Notes under the pieces: model-generated
Seen by the model: the letters and a program-made list of their open reading frames with translations, nothing else
What the model was told of the DNA's origin: nothing
The model's database searches: none
NCBI GenBank assembly: GCA_937924775.1
Contig: CALDUT010000011.1
Coordinates: 62,001-126,000 of the forward strand
DNA: 64,000 bases
Source: an uncultured Gemmata sp.
GTDB lineage: Bacteria; Planctomycetota; Planctomycetia; Gemmatales; Gemmataceae
Direction: 5' to 3'
Position numbers and translations under genes: made by a program
Part shown: in pieces, positions 16,437 to 24,324 of the stretch
Layout: every line of letters starts with the position of its first letter
How positions within the stretch are numbered: the stretch's first letter is position 1

Positions 16437-19085
16437 CTATTGTTTCTTCGGTTCAGCCACAACGTTGAGGTTGATCTTCGCTTCGTGGACGATCGGGTAT
16501 TGGTTGGCATACATCGCGGTGACGGTGATCGTCGCGTTGGCGATGGAGCCGGGTTTGGCATCGGCCGCGGCTTGGAGTGGAAGTTTCACTTCGTCCTGAT
16601 TGGCGGGGATCGTCACTTCCGGGGCGGTAATGCCCATAGTTCCAGGGGGGAACTCGAGCTTGACTTTGAACTCGCCGCGATAGTCGTATTGCCGGTCCAC
16701 TTTCACGAGGATCTCGCCCTTGTCACCGACTTTGAGGGTGTTATTGGGCAGGTTGGTGACGTTCAGCTTGGCCACCGCCGTGGGCAGAATGCGAATGGGA
16801 ATGGGCGGTGCGAAGGCATCCACCGGCACCGGTTGTTTCTGTTTGCCCATCGGGTCTTTCTGATAGGGCACCTGGGCGGTTCCGCGAATCACGAGGGTGT
16901 AGGTGCCCGGCGGGGCGTTGGGTCGGACATCGAGGTTGGCCAGAACATCCGGTTTGTCTTTGGTGGGTTGCGCGGGGAACTGCACGGTGAACGGGGCATT
17001 CTGCTGTTGTTGCAGAAGCGGTTCGGCCACCAGAGCGACATTGGGTTTCTCAGGCACCGACCAATCGGCCTTCACGGGGATACTGGCTTTATCCCCCTGT
17101 TTGAGGATGATCAGCGGGCCCTTAGCTTTGGTTTCTTGGCCGGTGGCGGGCCGGATGGTAGCGTTGGGGACATCGGCGGTGAGGCTGAAGGGGGCTTTCT
17201 CACCGCGAATCGCCAAAACGAGGGAGCGGTCGAGCCGGGAGACAACCGGGGAGTTGGCATCCAGCTGCGGTAAGCCCCAGATCACCGAGGCCGAACGTGC
17301 CGTGCGAACGAGTTTTTGGCCTTCGGGGGTTGTTCCGGTTATGGTCACCCGCAGGGGGGTGGTGACCGGGGCGGCATCAGGGGCAATGGTTAGCACAAGC
17401 ACTCCCCAACGGGCAGCGGGTCCGAGGGTGAGGGGGGCTGCCGTGACACCCGGCGGCAGGCCGTCGACGGAGACTGCCACTTCACCCGCGTAACCGTCGA
17501 TCCGGTGGACGAATAACCAATAGGCCTGATTTCCCCCTAGCCACGCCGCAGAGCCGGTCTGGAACAACCGGCCGTAGGGCATGATGACCGCCCGAAAATC
17601 CGGTTGGGCCGGCCCGATCCGCAGCCGGTAGGCGCTGGTGGGGCCGGGGGCGAGAGAGGCGTCGCGGATACCGATGACGACATAGTATTTCCCATCGTCA
17701 GGCGCGGTGAAGGAATACACCGGCGGGTCGCCGTTGCGGGTGAAGAAGGCGTTGGGATGGAGGCTGTCGTTATCGTCATCGAGTTCGCCGCTTAGGTCCC
17801 GCTGGGGGTCTTTGCCGTCGCGGATGGAGAAGTAGAAGTCGCCGATGGAACCGATGCGTTCGGCCGTCAGCTCCACGAGCAGCCGTTCACCCTTTTTCGC
17901 GGTGAAGGCAATCCAATCCTTCTGTCCGCGATGAGACAGAAAGCCGGCGACTTCACCAGGGACGGGGACAGTGGCGTCGTTGGGCCCCGGTTGCGATTGG
18001 GGCCGCACCGTAAGCCGATCGCGTGCCAGGTAGAGGACAACCGGATTGGAGACACCATGTGGCGATGGGAGCGAGTAGGCAAAGCCATCCTGAAGGGCGG
18101 TGGCTGGGTCGATCCGTGTCGCACTGGTGAGATGCGTCGCGGCCTCCGCCGGCGGGGTGACGCTCACCGTGAGTTGGTCGAGGGGTCGGCCATCGACCGT
18201 GAACGGGGAGGGCTTACCGTTGGGCAGATTGCGGCCATACAGGGTCACTTCGGTCGTCTTCCCCAATTCGACAACCGGGGGAAAGACCGCGTCGATCCAG
18301 GGGGCCGTCGTCACACTCAGCCGGTAGAAGAAATCGCCCCCCCCGGCGGTGTAAGTGAATTGGCAAACCCGTATCAGATAATCGCCAGCGGCGGGAAGAA
18401 CCACATCGACGAGCGCGTCGTTATCGCGATAGTTCCGGTTGGCGGCCAACCGGCGTCCCCCGATGTCGTAAACTTCCACCAGGGGTGTGGCTTTGCTGTC
18501 GATCGACGACGTCAGGCACGAAATAATGACACGTTGTCCCTTTGGGCCCGTGAATGAGCAGTAATCCACATCCGTCGGGTTGGCAATCACGCCGTTGACG
18601 ATGGTCCCCAGTTCGATCTTCTGGGCTTCGGCCACATCGTTGTTGGGTTCCTGTTCATTCACTTCCTTCTGATCGCTGACGACAAACGCCCGCGGGTTAC
18701 TCACCCCCCATTTGCCCACAAAACGGACATCGTGAAGGCCCCGCGGCACATCGGCACTGGCGGTGACTTTGAACTTGTGCGGCCCGCCGGGGTTCACTTT
18801 CGGCGGGGGGATGGTTTTCTTGGGGTCTTTGGGATCGGGTTGGGGGTCTTTGGGGGGGGCGAGGTATTCGCCCTTCAAGCCGGGATGCGAAAACAGCAGT
18901 TGTTCAGGCTCTTCCAGATCGAACCCGGTGACGGTCACTTCCACCGTCGTTCCCGCTTTCAGACCGATCGGAAAGACCTGTTGCAGGCGGGGGGAAGGCA
19001 GTCCCGGTGGGGGTTGTCCAATCGCTGAGCCGGCACTGGCCCACGACCAAACTACCAGAAGCCAACCGAACATCAGCCGGCGCAT
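16437..19085 (-). CDS. large secreted PPC (pre-peptidase C-terminal)-domain protein
   Basis: An 882-residue protein with a signal peptide (MRRLMFGWLLVVWSWASAGSAIGQ). An N-terminal Ig-like domain (VFPIGLKAGTTVEVTVTGFDLEEP) is followed by a PPC domain (EQEPNNDVAEAQKIELGTIVNGVI, DVDYCSF, AAGDYLIRV) at about residues 145-235. A second PPC-like unit is near residue 385 (VPGEVAGFLSHRGQKDWIAFTAKKG, DDDNDSLHPNAFFTRNGDPPVYSF). Several Ig-like beta domains complete the C-terminus. No protease domain is present. Such proteins are common in planctomycetes, often beside DUF1549/DUF1553 and DUF1501 genes. It is probably a periplasmic or surface binding protein. Confidence 0.85.
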   Translation of the reverse strand: MRRLMFGWLLVVWSWASAGSAIGQPPPGLPSPRLQQVFPIGLKAGTTVEVTVTGFDLEEPEQLLFSHPGLKGEYLAPPKDPQPDPKDPKKTIPPPKVNPGGPHKFKVTASADVPRGLHDVRFVGKWGVSNPRAFVVSDQKEVNEQEPNNDVAEAQKIELGTIVNGVIANPTDVDYCSFTGPKGQRVIISCLTSSIDSKATPLVEVYDIGGRRLAANRNYRDNDALVDVVLPAAGDYLIRVCQFTYTAGGGDFFYRLSVTTAPWIDAVFPPVVELGKTTEVTLYGRNLPNGKPSPFTVDGRPLDQLTVSVTPPAEAATHLTSATRIDPATALQDGFAYSLPSPHGVSNPVVLYLARDRLTVRPQSQPGPNDATVPVPGEVAGFLSHRGQKDWIAFTAKKGERLLVELTAERIGSIGDFYFSIRDGKDPQRDLSGELDDDNDSLHPNAFFTRNGDPPVYSFTAPDDGKYYVVIGIRDASLAPGPTSAYRLRIGPAQPDFRAVIMPYGRLFQTGSAAWLGGNQAYWLFVHRIDGYAGEVAVSVDGLPPGVTAAPLTLGPAARWGVLVLTIAPDAAPVTTPLRVTITGTTPEGQKLVRTARSASVIWGLPQLDANSPVVSRLDRSLVLAIRGEKAPFSLTADVPNATIRPATGQETKAKGPLIILKQGDKASIPVKADWSVPEKPNVALVAEPLLQQQQNAPFTVQFPAQPTKDKPDVLANLDVRPNAPPGTYTLVIRGTAQVPYQKDPMGKQKQPVPVDAFAPPIPIRILPTAVAKLNVTNLPNNTLKVGDKGEILVKVDRQYDYRGEFKVKLEFPPGTMGITAPEVTIPANQDEVKLPLQAAADAKPGSIANATITVTAMYANQYPIVHEAKINLNVVAEPKKQ

Positions 19086-19279
19086 GGGTCAGATCTCCGC
19101 GAAGAGGTTGAGGGTTGCTGGGGGTGGGGTCCGATCGCGGTTGAAAGAAAGCAGGGGTAGGCGGGATCTTTCATATCGTAAAGCTTTCGTTGGGTTGGGT
19201 CAAGCCGATCGTTGAGTTCGTTCCCCGCAACGGCTAAGATCGTGCCGTGGCCTCTTTCACACCAACCCAGGAGTCACTC

Positions 19280-20428
19280 ATGTGGCGGTGGCAATCGGTC
19301 GGCATCGTGGCCCTCGGCGTGTTCGCGGGGAGCGTTTGGGGGCTGTATGCTCCCGTAGAAATTCAGAACGTACCAGTGGAGCGGCTGACGAAGAACCTGG
19401 AAGAAGCCGTCAAGAAGAATCCCAAGGATGTGACAGCGCTTCTCAACCTCGCCCGGGTCCACGCGATGGCCTACGCGCTGCGTTCCCAAGAGGTTCCGGT
19501 CGATGTCAAAAATCCCACGACGGTCTGGTTCGGATATGAGCCGCCGATCGTCCCCTTCAATCAAATCACCCCCACCGAGGACAAAAAGAAGCTTGAAGCC
19601 GCCCAACAGCACCTCGAAAAAGCGTTGAAACTGTATGCCGATGCCGCCAAACTGAAACCCGACGACCTGCGCATCCAACTGGGCTATGCGTGGCTGTTGT
19701 CTCAAACCGACAAGAAACAAGAAGCGATCCGAGCCTTGCGCGCGGTGATCGAAAAAGCCTGGGAGAAAGAAAAGGACCTGATGGCGTTGGGGCTGGGCGG
19801 TCACACCATCACCGCGGAAGGGGGCAGTTACCTGATCCCTCTCCTTGATAAGGACAAGGACAAGGACGAAGTTGCCACGCTGAGCGAACGCATCAAGAAA
19901 CTCAAGGACCTCCCCCGGCCGATCACCCCTATTGCCATTCCCCTGCAAAACGGTTTAACCGCCCCCGACATCGAAGATCGCTCCGCGAGCGTGACCTTCG
20001 ATGCCGATGGCAGCGGGCTGCGGAAAAAGTGGACGTGGATTCGCCCCAACGCGGCTTGGCTCGTCTACGACCCGAAACACACCGGCCAGGTGTCTTCCGC
20101 CTTACAGCTCTTCGGGAACGTCACCTTCTGGCTATTCTGGGAAACCGGCTACGACGCTCTGGCCGCTCTCGACGACAACCGCGATGGCCAACTCCGTGAC
20201 GCGGAATTGGCCGGGCTGGCCCTGTGGCACGATGCCAACAGCAACGGTCGCTGCGACCCGGGCGAAGTGAAACCCCTCGCTCATCATGGGATCGTGGCCC
20301 TCTCGTGCCGCTATGAACGTGATCCGAAACATCCCGAGGCCATTGCCTGCGCTCCTGTTGGTGTGACCTTCCAAGACGGCACCACCCGACCCACCTTCGA
20401 CATCCTCCTGCATCCAGCCCGTAAATGA
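19280..20428 (+). CDS. secreted TPR protein with EF-hand-like calcium loops
   Basis: A 382-residue protein. The ATG at 19280 has AGGAG six bases upstream; the frame extends to 19247. The N-terminus is a signal peptide or anchor (MWRWQSVGIVALGVFAGSVWGLYA). TPR-like helices follow (LEEAVKKNPKDVTALLNLARVHAMAYAL, LKLYADAAKLKPDDLRIQLGYAWLL). Near residues 297-330 are two dockerin/EF-hand-like loops, DDNRDGQLRDAEL and DANSNGRCDPGEV, likely to bind Ca2+. The gene ends 77 bp before fwdD on the same strand, separated by a hairpin, so it is probably not part of the fwd unit. Function unknown. Confidence 0.78.
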   Translation: MWRWQSVGIVALGVFAGSVWGLYAPVEIQNVPVERLTKNLEEAVKKNPKDVTALLNLARVHAMAYALRSQEVPVDVKNPTTVWFGYEPPIVPFNQITPTEDKKKLEAAQQHLEKALKLYADAAKLKPDDLRIQLGYAWLLSQTDKKQEAIRALRAVIEKAWEKEKDLMALGLGGHTITAEGGSYLIPLLDKDKDKDEVATLSERIKKLKDLPRPITPIAIPLQNGLTAPDIEDRSASVTFDADGSGLRKKWTWIRPNAAWLVYDPKHTGQVSSALQLFGNVTFWLFWETGYDALAALDDNRDGQLRDAELAGLALWHDANSNGRCDPGEVKPLAHHGIVALSCRYERDPKHPEAIACAPVGVTFQDGTTRPTFDILLHPARK

Positions 20429-20460
20429 AATAGACAGTGAACCCAGTAGGAATCCGTCAT

Positions 20461-20488
20461 ACCGGCTGCTACAATAACGGCAGCCGGT
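20461..20488 (+). promoter_or_regulatory. perfect inverted repeat just upstream of fwdD
   Basis: ACCGGCTGC (20461-20469) and GCAGCCGGT (20480-20488) form a perfect 9-bp stem around a 10-base loop that contains a -10-like TACAAT. It ends 17 bases before the fwdD start. It could be an operator, a 5' leader hairpin or the terminator of the preceding gene; no T-tract follows. Confidence 0.4.
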
Positions 20489-20505
20489 TACATGCCGAGG
20501 TCGCC

Positions 20506-20847
20506 GTGAGTCAGCGTTTTCTGTTGATGCCAATTCGTTCCAATAAACAGGGGGTGCAAATCAACGTGGGCAAAGACAGCGACGAATACCAGGCGATTGT
20601 TAACACGTTGCAGATGCACCCCGATGATATGAAAGAACTGGGGATCACCACCGGGGCCCTGGTCCGCGTCACCACCGCGGTGGGGGCCGCCGAATTTCAC
20701 TGCAAAGAAGCCAATGTACCGCGGGGAATGCTGTTTGTCCCCTACGGTCCGCCCACCTGCCAACTGTACGGAGGGGATACCGATGGCACCGGCATGCCCA
20801 CCTCGAAAGGCTGGGAAGTGGAAGTCGAAGTGATTCGTCCTCACTAG
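20506..20847 (+). CDS. fwdD: formylmethanofuran dehydrogenase subunit D (molybdopterin dinucleotide-binding)
   Basis: A 113-residue protein matching the small MGD-binding subunit FwdD/FmdD: an early INVGKDSDEY, then MHPDDMKELGITTGALVRV, and the diagnostic C-terminal block GMLFVPYGPPTCQLYGG, TDGTGMP, KGWEVEVE. It completes the metallopterin site of FwdB. The GTG at 20506 is chosen because GAGG lies five bases upstream; the frame also opens at a GTG at 20437. Note the naming trap: FhcD of methylotrophs is the formyltransferase, a different protein. It is first in the cluster. A separate FwdD subunit argues that the FwdB partner carries the pterin cofactor. Confidence 0.88.
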   Translation: MSQRFLLMPIRSNKQGVQINVGKDSDEYQAIVNTLQMHPDDMKELGITTGALVRVTTAVGAAEFHCKEANVPRGMLFVPYGPPTCQLYGGDTDGTGMPTSKGWEVEVEVIRPH

Positions 20848-20855
20848 GAACTCCT

Positions 20856-21005
20856 ATGAACAGGGATCCTCAAGAACGCGATGCCCAACAGCAAGCGGCC
20901 CTCCGACCGATCCGAGCCGACGAACCACCGTGGGAAGAGATCGAAGCGGGCCGTTTCATGCCGCGGCGCATTCGTGGCAGCTTCCGAGGGCGAGCACTGG
21001 GGTGA
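20856..21005 (+). CDS. small conserved-looking ORF inside the fwd cluster (49 residues)
   Basis: A frame absent from longer-ORF predictions starts with ATG eight bases after the fwdD stop, with GGAA in between, and ends TGA at 21003-21005. It encodes 49 residues: a charged, Gln-rich first third, then PPWEEIEAGRFMPRRIRG and SFRGRALG. Codon use resembles the neighbours. It fills much of the otherwise unexplained 250-bp gap between fwdD and fwdB, on the same strand. I recognise no family. It could be an accessory or assembly peptide for the Fwd complex; a chance frame cannot be excluded. Confidence 0.5.
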   Translation: MNRDPQERDAQQQAALRPIRADEPPWEEIEAGRFMPRRIRGSFRGRALG

Positions 21006-21019
21006 GCTTTCGTGGCCCC

Positions 21020-21038
21020 CTCGTCCAGTTCGGACGAG
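21020..21038 (+). promoter_or_regulatory. hairpin in the fwdB leader
   Basis: CTCGTCC (21020-21026) pairs perfectly with GGACGAG (21032-21038) around AGTTC. It sits between the small ORF and fwdB. It may modulate fwdB translation or mark an RNA processing site. The role is unknown. Confidence 0.3.
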
Positions 21039-21098
21039 TTCCCCCCCTCGGACCAAGCGATGGCGAAATAAATTCCCTCCAACCTCGATCCACACCGT

Positions 21099-22505
21099 AT
21101 GACGACCACCCGCACTGCAGACGCACCCCCCCAGCACAAACAGGAATTGACGGTCGTTCAACACGCCACCTGCACCTTCTGCGGTTGCGTGTGCGACGAC
21201 ATCGAGCTGCGCGCCAACCACGAACGCATCGTCGAAACGAAACGGGCGTGTTTTTTGGGCGAAGCATGGTTCAAGCACCATACCGCCGAGCGACTGTACC
21301 CGGATGCGCTGATCGACGGCCGACCCGCCAGCTACGACGAAGCCGTGGAAGTGGCCGCGGAAATTCTCTATTCCGCGAACATGCCGCTGGTGTATGGCCT
21401 CAGCAACACCACCTGCGAGGCCCAGCGTGAAGCGGTTTGGCTGGCAGAACTCGTCGGCGGGGTCATCGATAGCCACACGTCGCTTTGACACGGCCCGACA
21501 GAAATCGCCGCCCAGTTGGGTGGTAAGGTGTCGTGTACGTTGGGCGAAGTCAAAAACCGTGCGGATTTCATCATTTACTGGGGCGGGAACCCGGCGGAGT
21601 GTCATCCACGGCACTTCACCCGCTACACCCTCACCCAGAAGGGGAAATTCCTGCCCCGTGGTCGCAAGGATCGCACGATGGTGCTGGTTGATATTCGAGA
21701 GACATCCAGTGCCAAAGCCGCCGACATTTTTCTGCAAGTGCGGCCCGGCAAAGACTTTGAGATGATCACCATCCTCCGGGCCCTGATCAAGAATCAGGAA
21801 GTGGCCCCGGAAGCCGCGGCAGAAACCGGACTGACCCTAGACCAACTGCAGGATTTGGTGAACCGGATGAAAGCCGCGAAATTCGGCGTCCTCTTCTTTG
21901 GTATGGGGCTGTCCATGACCCGCGGCAAGCACATGAATAGCGCTGCGGCCCTCACCCTCGCGGCCGAGATGAATGCCTTCACCAAGTTTGTCGCCATGCC
22001 GATGCGCGGACATGGCAACGTGACCGGAGCCGATGTCGTTCTGCGTTACACGCTCTGCTACCCGTTTGGGATCAATCTCAGCCGCGGCTATCCCCGTTTC
22101 AACCCCGGGGAATTTTCGACGATCGACCTGCTGGTACGCGGGGATAACGACGCCACGCTCGTGATCGGGGCCGATCCCGGGGCCACCATGCCCAAACCCG
22201 CGATCGAACACCTCCGCCGTACCCCGACCATTGTTCTCGACCCGAAAGTGACACACACCAGCCGGCTGGCACGCGTCCACTTCACCACCGCCCCCGCCGG
22301 CATCAGCGCCCCGGGCACGGCCTACCGCATGGACGAAGTGCCGCTGCCGCTCCGCCCGGCCCTGAAGTCGCCCTATTTGAGCGATGAGGACGTTCTCAAA
22401 CGCATCATCGCGGCGGTACAGAAAAAACCGGCGTGGTATCCGCCCACACCCCCAGGCCAAGCCGTGCCGTACAGCCGGGAACCCGCGAACGGACAGCTCG
22501 CGTAA
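21099..22505 (+). CDS. fwdB: formylmethanofuran dehydrogenase subunit B, predicted selenoprotein (in-frame UGA at codon 130)
   Basis: Catalytic Mo/W subunit, 468 residues if the TGA at 21486-21488 is read as selenocysteine. Before it lie the [4Fe-4S] ligands (C25, C28, C32, C51 in CTFCGCVCDD and RACFLGEAWF). After it the same frame continues HGPTEIAAQLGG, SCTLGEVKNRADFIIYWGGNP and HPRHFTRY, all family signatures. In characterised archaeal FwdB the residue before His-Gly-Pro is the Cys that ligates W or Mo (Sec in FwuB of Methanopyrus), so the UGA falls exactly on the catalytic ligand. His131 and Arg303 (MRGHGN) match the other active-site residues. No clear ribosome-binding site precedes the ATG. 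A nonsense mutation or sequencing error is the alternative, but the frame, the position and the following hairpin argue against it. Confidence 0.85.
21496..21533 (+). promoter_or_regulatory. bacterial SECIS-like hairpin following the fwdB UGA
   Basis: Right after the UGA, CGACA (21496-21500) pairs with TGTCG (21529-21533). An upper stem GCCGCCC (21507-21513) pairs with GGGTGGT (21518-21524), using two G-U pairs, around a four-base loop AGUU (21514-21517). The apical loop starts 25 bases after the UGA and has G as its second base. This fits the known bacterial SECIS rules: loop 16-37 bases downstream, with a G in the first two loop positions. It lies inside the coding region, as bacterial SECIS elements do. 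Confidence 0.65.
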
Positions 22506-22560
22506 TCCAACACCGCCGCGGACCCACCCCTGGCGTGACCCATTTGCTGAGACAAGGCTT

Positions 22561-24198
22561 ATGCTGCGTATCACCAACGGGACAATTTACGACCCGAAAA
22601 ATGGCGTCCACGGTGTGGTCCAGGATGTGTGCATAGCCGATGGCAAAATCGTCGCCGATGTGCCCGCGTATGCCCGCACCATCGACGCTGCGGGCATGAT
22701 CGTTTTTCCCGGCGGGGTCGATGTCCACACGCATGTGGCCGGGGCCGCCCTCAACTTCGCCCGTGGCCTGATCCCCGAACAGCACCGGAAAGCCCGCCCG
22801 ATCTTCCATTCGCCGCAGTGCCGCGCAGGCTTAGCGGGCAGTACGCCCACCACCTTCGCCACAGGCTACGTATACGCCGGCATGGGCTGGACCACCGCCA
22901 ACGAAGCCGCGGTGCCCATCCTCAGCGCCAAACATACCCACGAAGAACTCGCCGACACCCCCATCCTTGACAAATGCGCCTGTGTGTTGATGGCGAATAA
23001 CGAGATTCTCCTCGATTTGCTCGAAAACGGTGAATTCGAACGGGCGAAAGAACTCACCGCATGGCAGGTGTGGGCGGCCAAAGCCTATGGCGTCAAAGCG
23101 GTCAACCCCGGCGGTGTGGCCGGCTGGAAGTGGGGTAAAGACTGCAAAGGGCTCGACGAACTGGTCCCCGGTTATCGCCGGGTCACGCCGCGAACGATCA
23201 TCAAAGCCCTCGCCGACATCATCGATCGACTCGCCTTGCCCCACCCACTGCACATCCACTGCAACAACCTCGGCGCTCCGGGCAACTACACCACCACGCT
23301 AGAGACGATGAAAACCCTCGAAGGCCACCGCGCCCACATGGCCCACTTGCAATACCATGCCTACGGCGGCGACGATTGGTTCACCATGCGTTCGGCCAGC
23401 GTGCCCATCGCGGACTATTTCAACGCTCACCCCAACCTCACCTGCGATGCTGGCGCGGTATTATTTGGTAATACCGTCACCATCACCGCCGATGGCCCCT
23501 GGCAGCACCTACTGTACGAACTGACCGGCAAAAAATGGGGCAATCTCGATGTCGAGAACGAAACCGGTTGTGGGGTCGTACCTTACGTCTATAAAGAAAA
23601 GAATCTCGTCAATGCGGTGCAGTGGGCCGTCGGTCTAGAACTGATGCTCCTCATCAACGACCCCTGGCGGGTCAGCCTCACCACCGACCACCCCAACGGT
23701 GCGTGCTTCTGGCGTTACCCCGAAATCCTCCGGCTGCTCATGGACCGCGACTTTCGCCGCGAGGAATTGAAAAAACTCCCTGAGAAAGCCCTCTCCCGCA
23801 TGGTGTTGCCCGAACTCGATCGCGAATATACGCTCAGCGAAATCGCCATCATCACCAGCGCTGGCCCGGCCCGTACCCTCGGACTCGACCACAAGGGCCA
23901 CTTGGGCGTTGGAGCCGACGCCGACATCGCCATTTACAACGCTCACTCCAACCCCATGGAGATGTTCGCTTACCCGCGGTTCGTTATCAAAAGTGGACAA
24001 ATTATCATCGAAGAGGGGGAACTCCGCAATAGCATCGACGGCCATCAGTATGTTGCCCAACCTCACTACGATGCGAGTATTGAAGACTACCTCCGCCCGC
24101 TCTTTCAGCAGTATTACACCCTGTCGTTCGAAAACTATCCGGTGGATGAAAGCCGCGTACACGGCATGCATGTGACAAGGTGCTACCCTGAACGGTAA
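22561..24198 (+). CDS. fwdA: formylmethanofuran dehydrogenase subunit A (amidohydrolase)
   Basis: A 545-residue zinc amidohydrolase that interconverts formate and formylmethanofuran. The start MLRITNGTIYDPKNG is typical, with AAGG five bases before the ATG; the open frame reaches 22384 but the extension is non-homologous. Metal-site motifs are GVDVHTHVAG (H56, H58), GVKAVNPGG (probable carboxylated Lys near 179), HIHCNNLG (H231, H233), AHLQYHAYGGDD, and SLTTDHPNGACFW with the catalytic Asp. The C-terminal LGVGADADIAIY is usual for amidohydrolases. Length is normal. It follows fwdB by 55 bp. In archaea FwdA receives formate through a tunnel from FwdB. Confidence 0.95.
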   Translation: MLRITNGTIYDPKNGVHGVVQDVCIADGKIVADVPAYARTIDAAGMIVFPGGVDVHTHVAGAALNFARGLIPEQHRKARPIFHSPQCRAGLAGSTPTTFATGYVYAGMGWTTANEAAVPILSAKHTHEELADTPILDKCACVLMANNEILLDLLENGEFERAKELTAWQVWAAKAYGVKAVNPGGVAGWKWGKDCKGLDELVPGYRRVTPRTIIKALADIIDRLALPHPLHIHCNNLGAPGNYTTTLETMKTLEGHRAHMAHLQYHAYGGDDWFTMRSASVPIADYFNAHPNLTCDAGAVLFGNTVTITADGPWQHLLYELTGKKWGNLDVENETGCGVVPYVYKEKNLVNAVQWAVGLELMLLINDPWRVSLTTDHPNGACFWRYPEILRLLMDRDFRREELKKLPEKALSRMVLPELDREYTLSEIAIITSAGPARTLGLDHKGHLGVGADADIAIYNAHSNPMEMFAYPRFVIKSGQIIIEEGELRNSIDGHQYVAQPHYDASIEDYLRPLFQQYYTLSFENYPVDESRVHGMHVTRCYPER

Positions 24199-24324
24199 AA
24201 GTCACTATGGATATGAGCTTTGTAATAATTGCCGCAGTGACTATGCCGTTTTAGGGATATGAAAATGACAGAAAGGTCACTTCAGACATTCACTCCGTGA
24301 TATTTCTTGCTAGCCTTCTGCCTT
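24199..24324 (+). promoter_or_regulatory. repeat-bearing AT-rich gap between fwdA and fwdC
   Basis: In a compact cluster this 126-bp gap is AT-rich and carries AGTCACT (24200-24206) with its inverse AGTGACT (24236-24242), plus a direct repeat GGATATGA (24209-24216 and 24255-24262). Further GTCACT and TTCACT copies follow. This suggests a regulator-binding region or separate promoter for fwdC. No gene over 15 codons is present. Confidence 0.35.

Noticed and set aside
21099-22505. Treating fwdB as a broken gene or as two separate genes (21099-21488 and 21516-22505)
   Set aside because: The frame is unbroken across the TGA, the motif before and after is family-typical, and the ATG at 21516 lies inside the conserved region and the SECIS-like loop, without a ribosome-binding site.
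22384-22560. Extended start of fwdA
   Set aside because: The extension overlaps the end of fwdB and has no homology; the ATG at 22561 has AAGG at the right distance.
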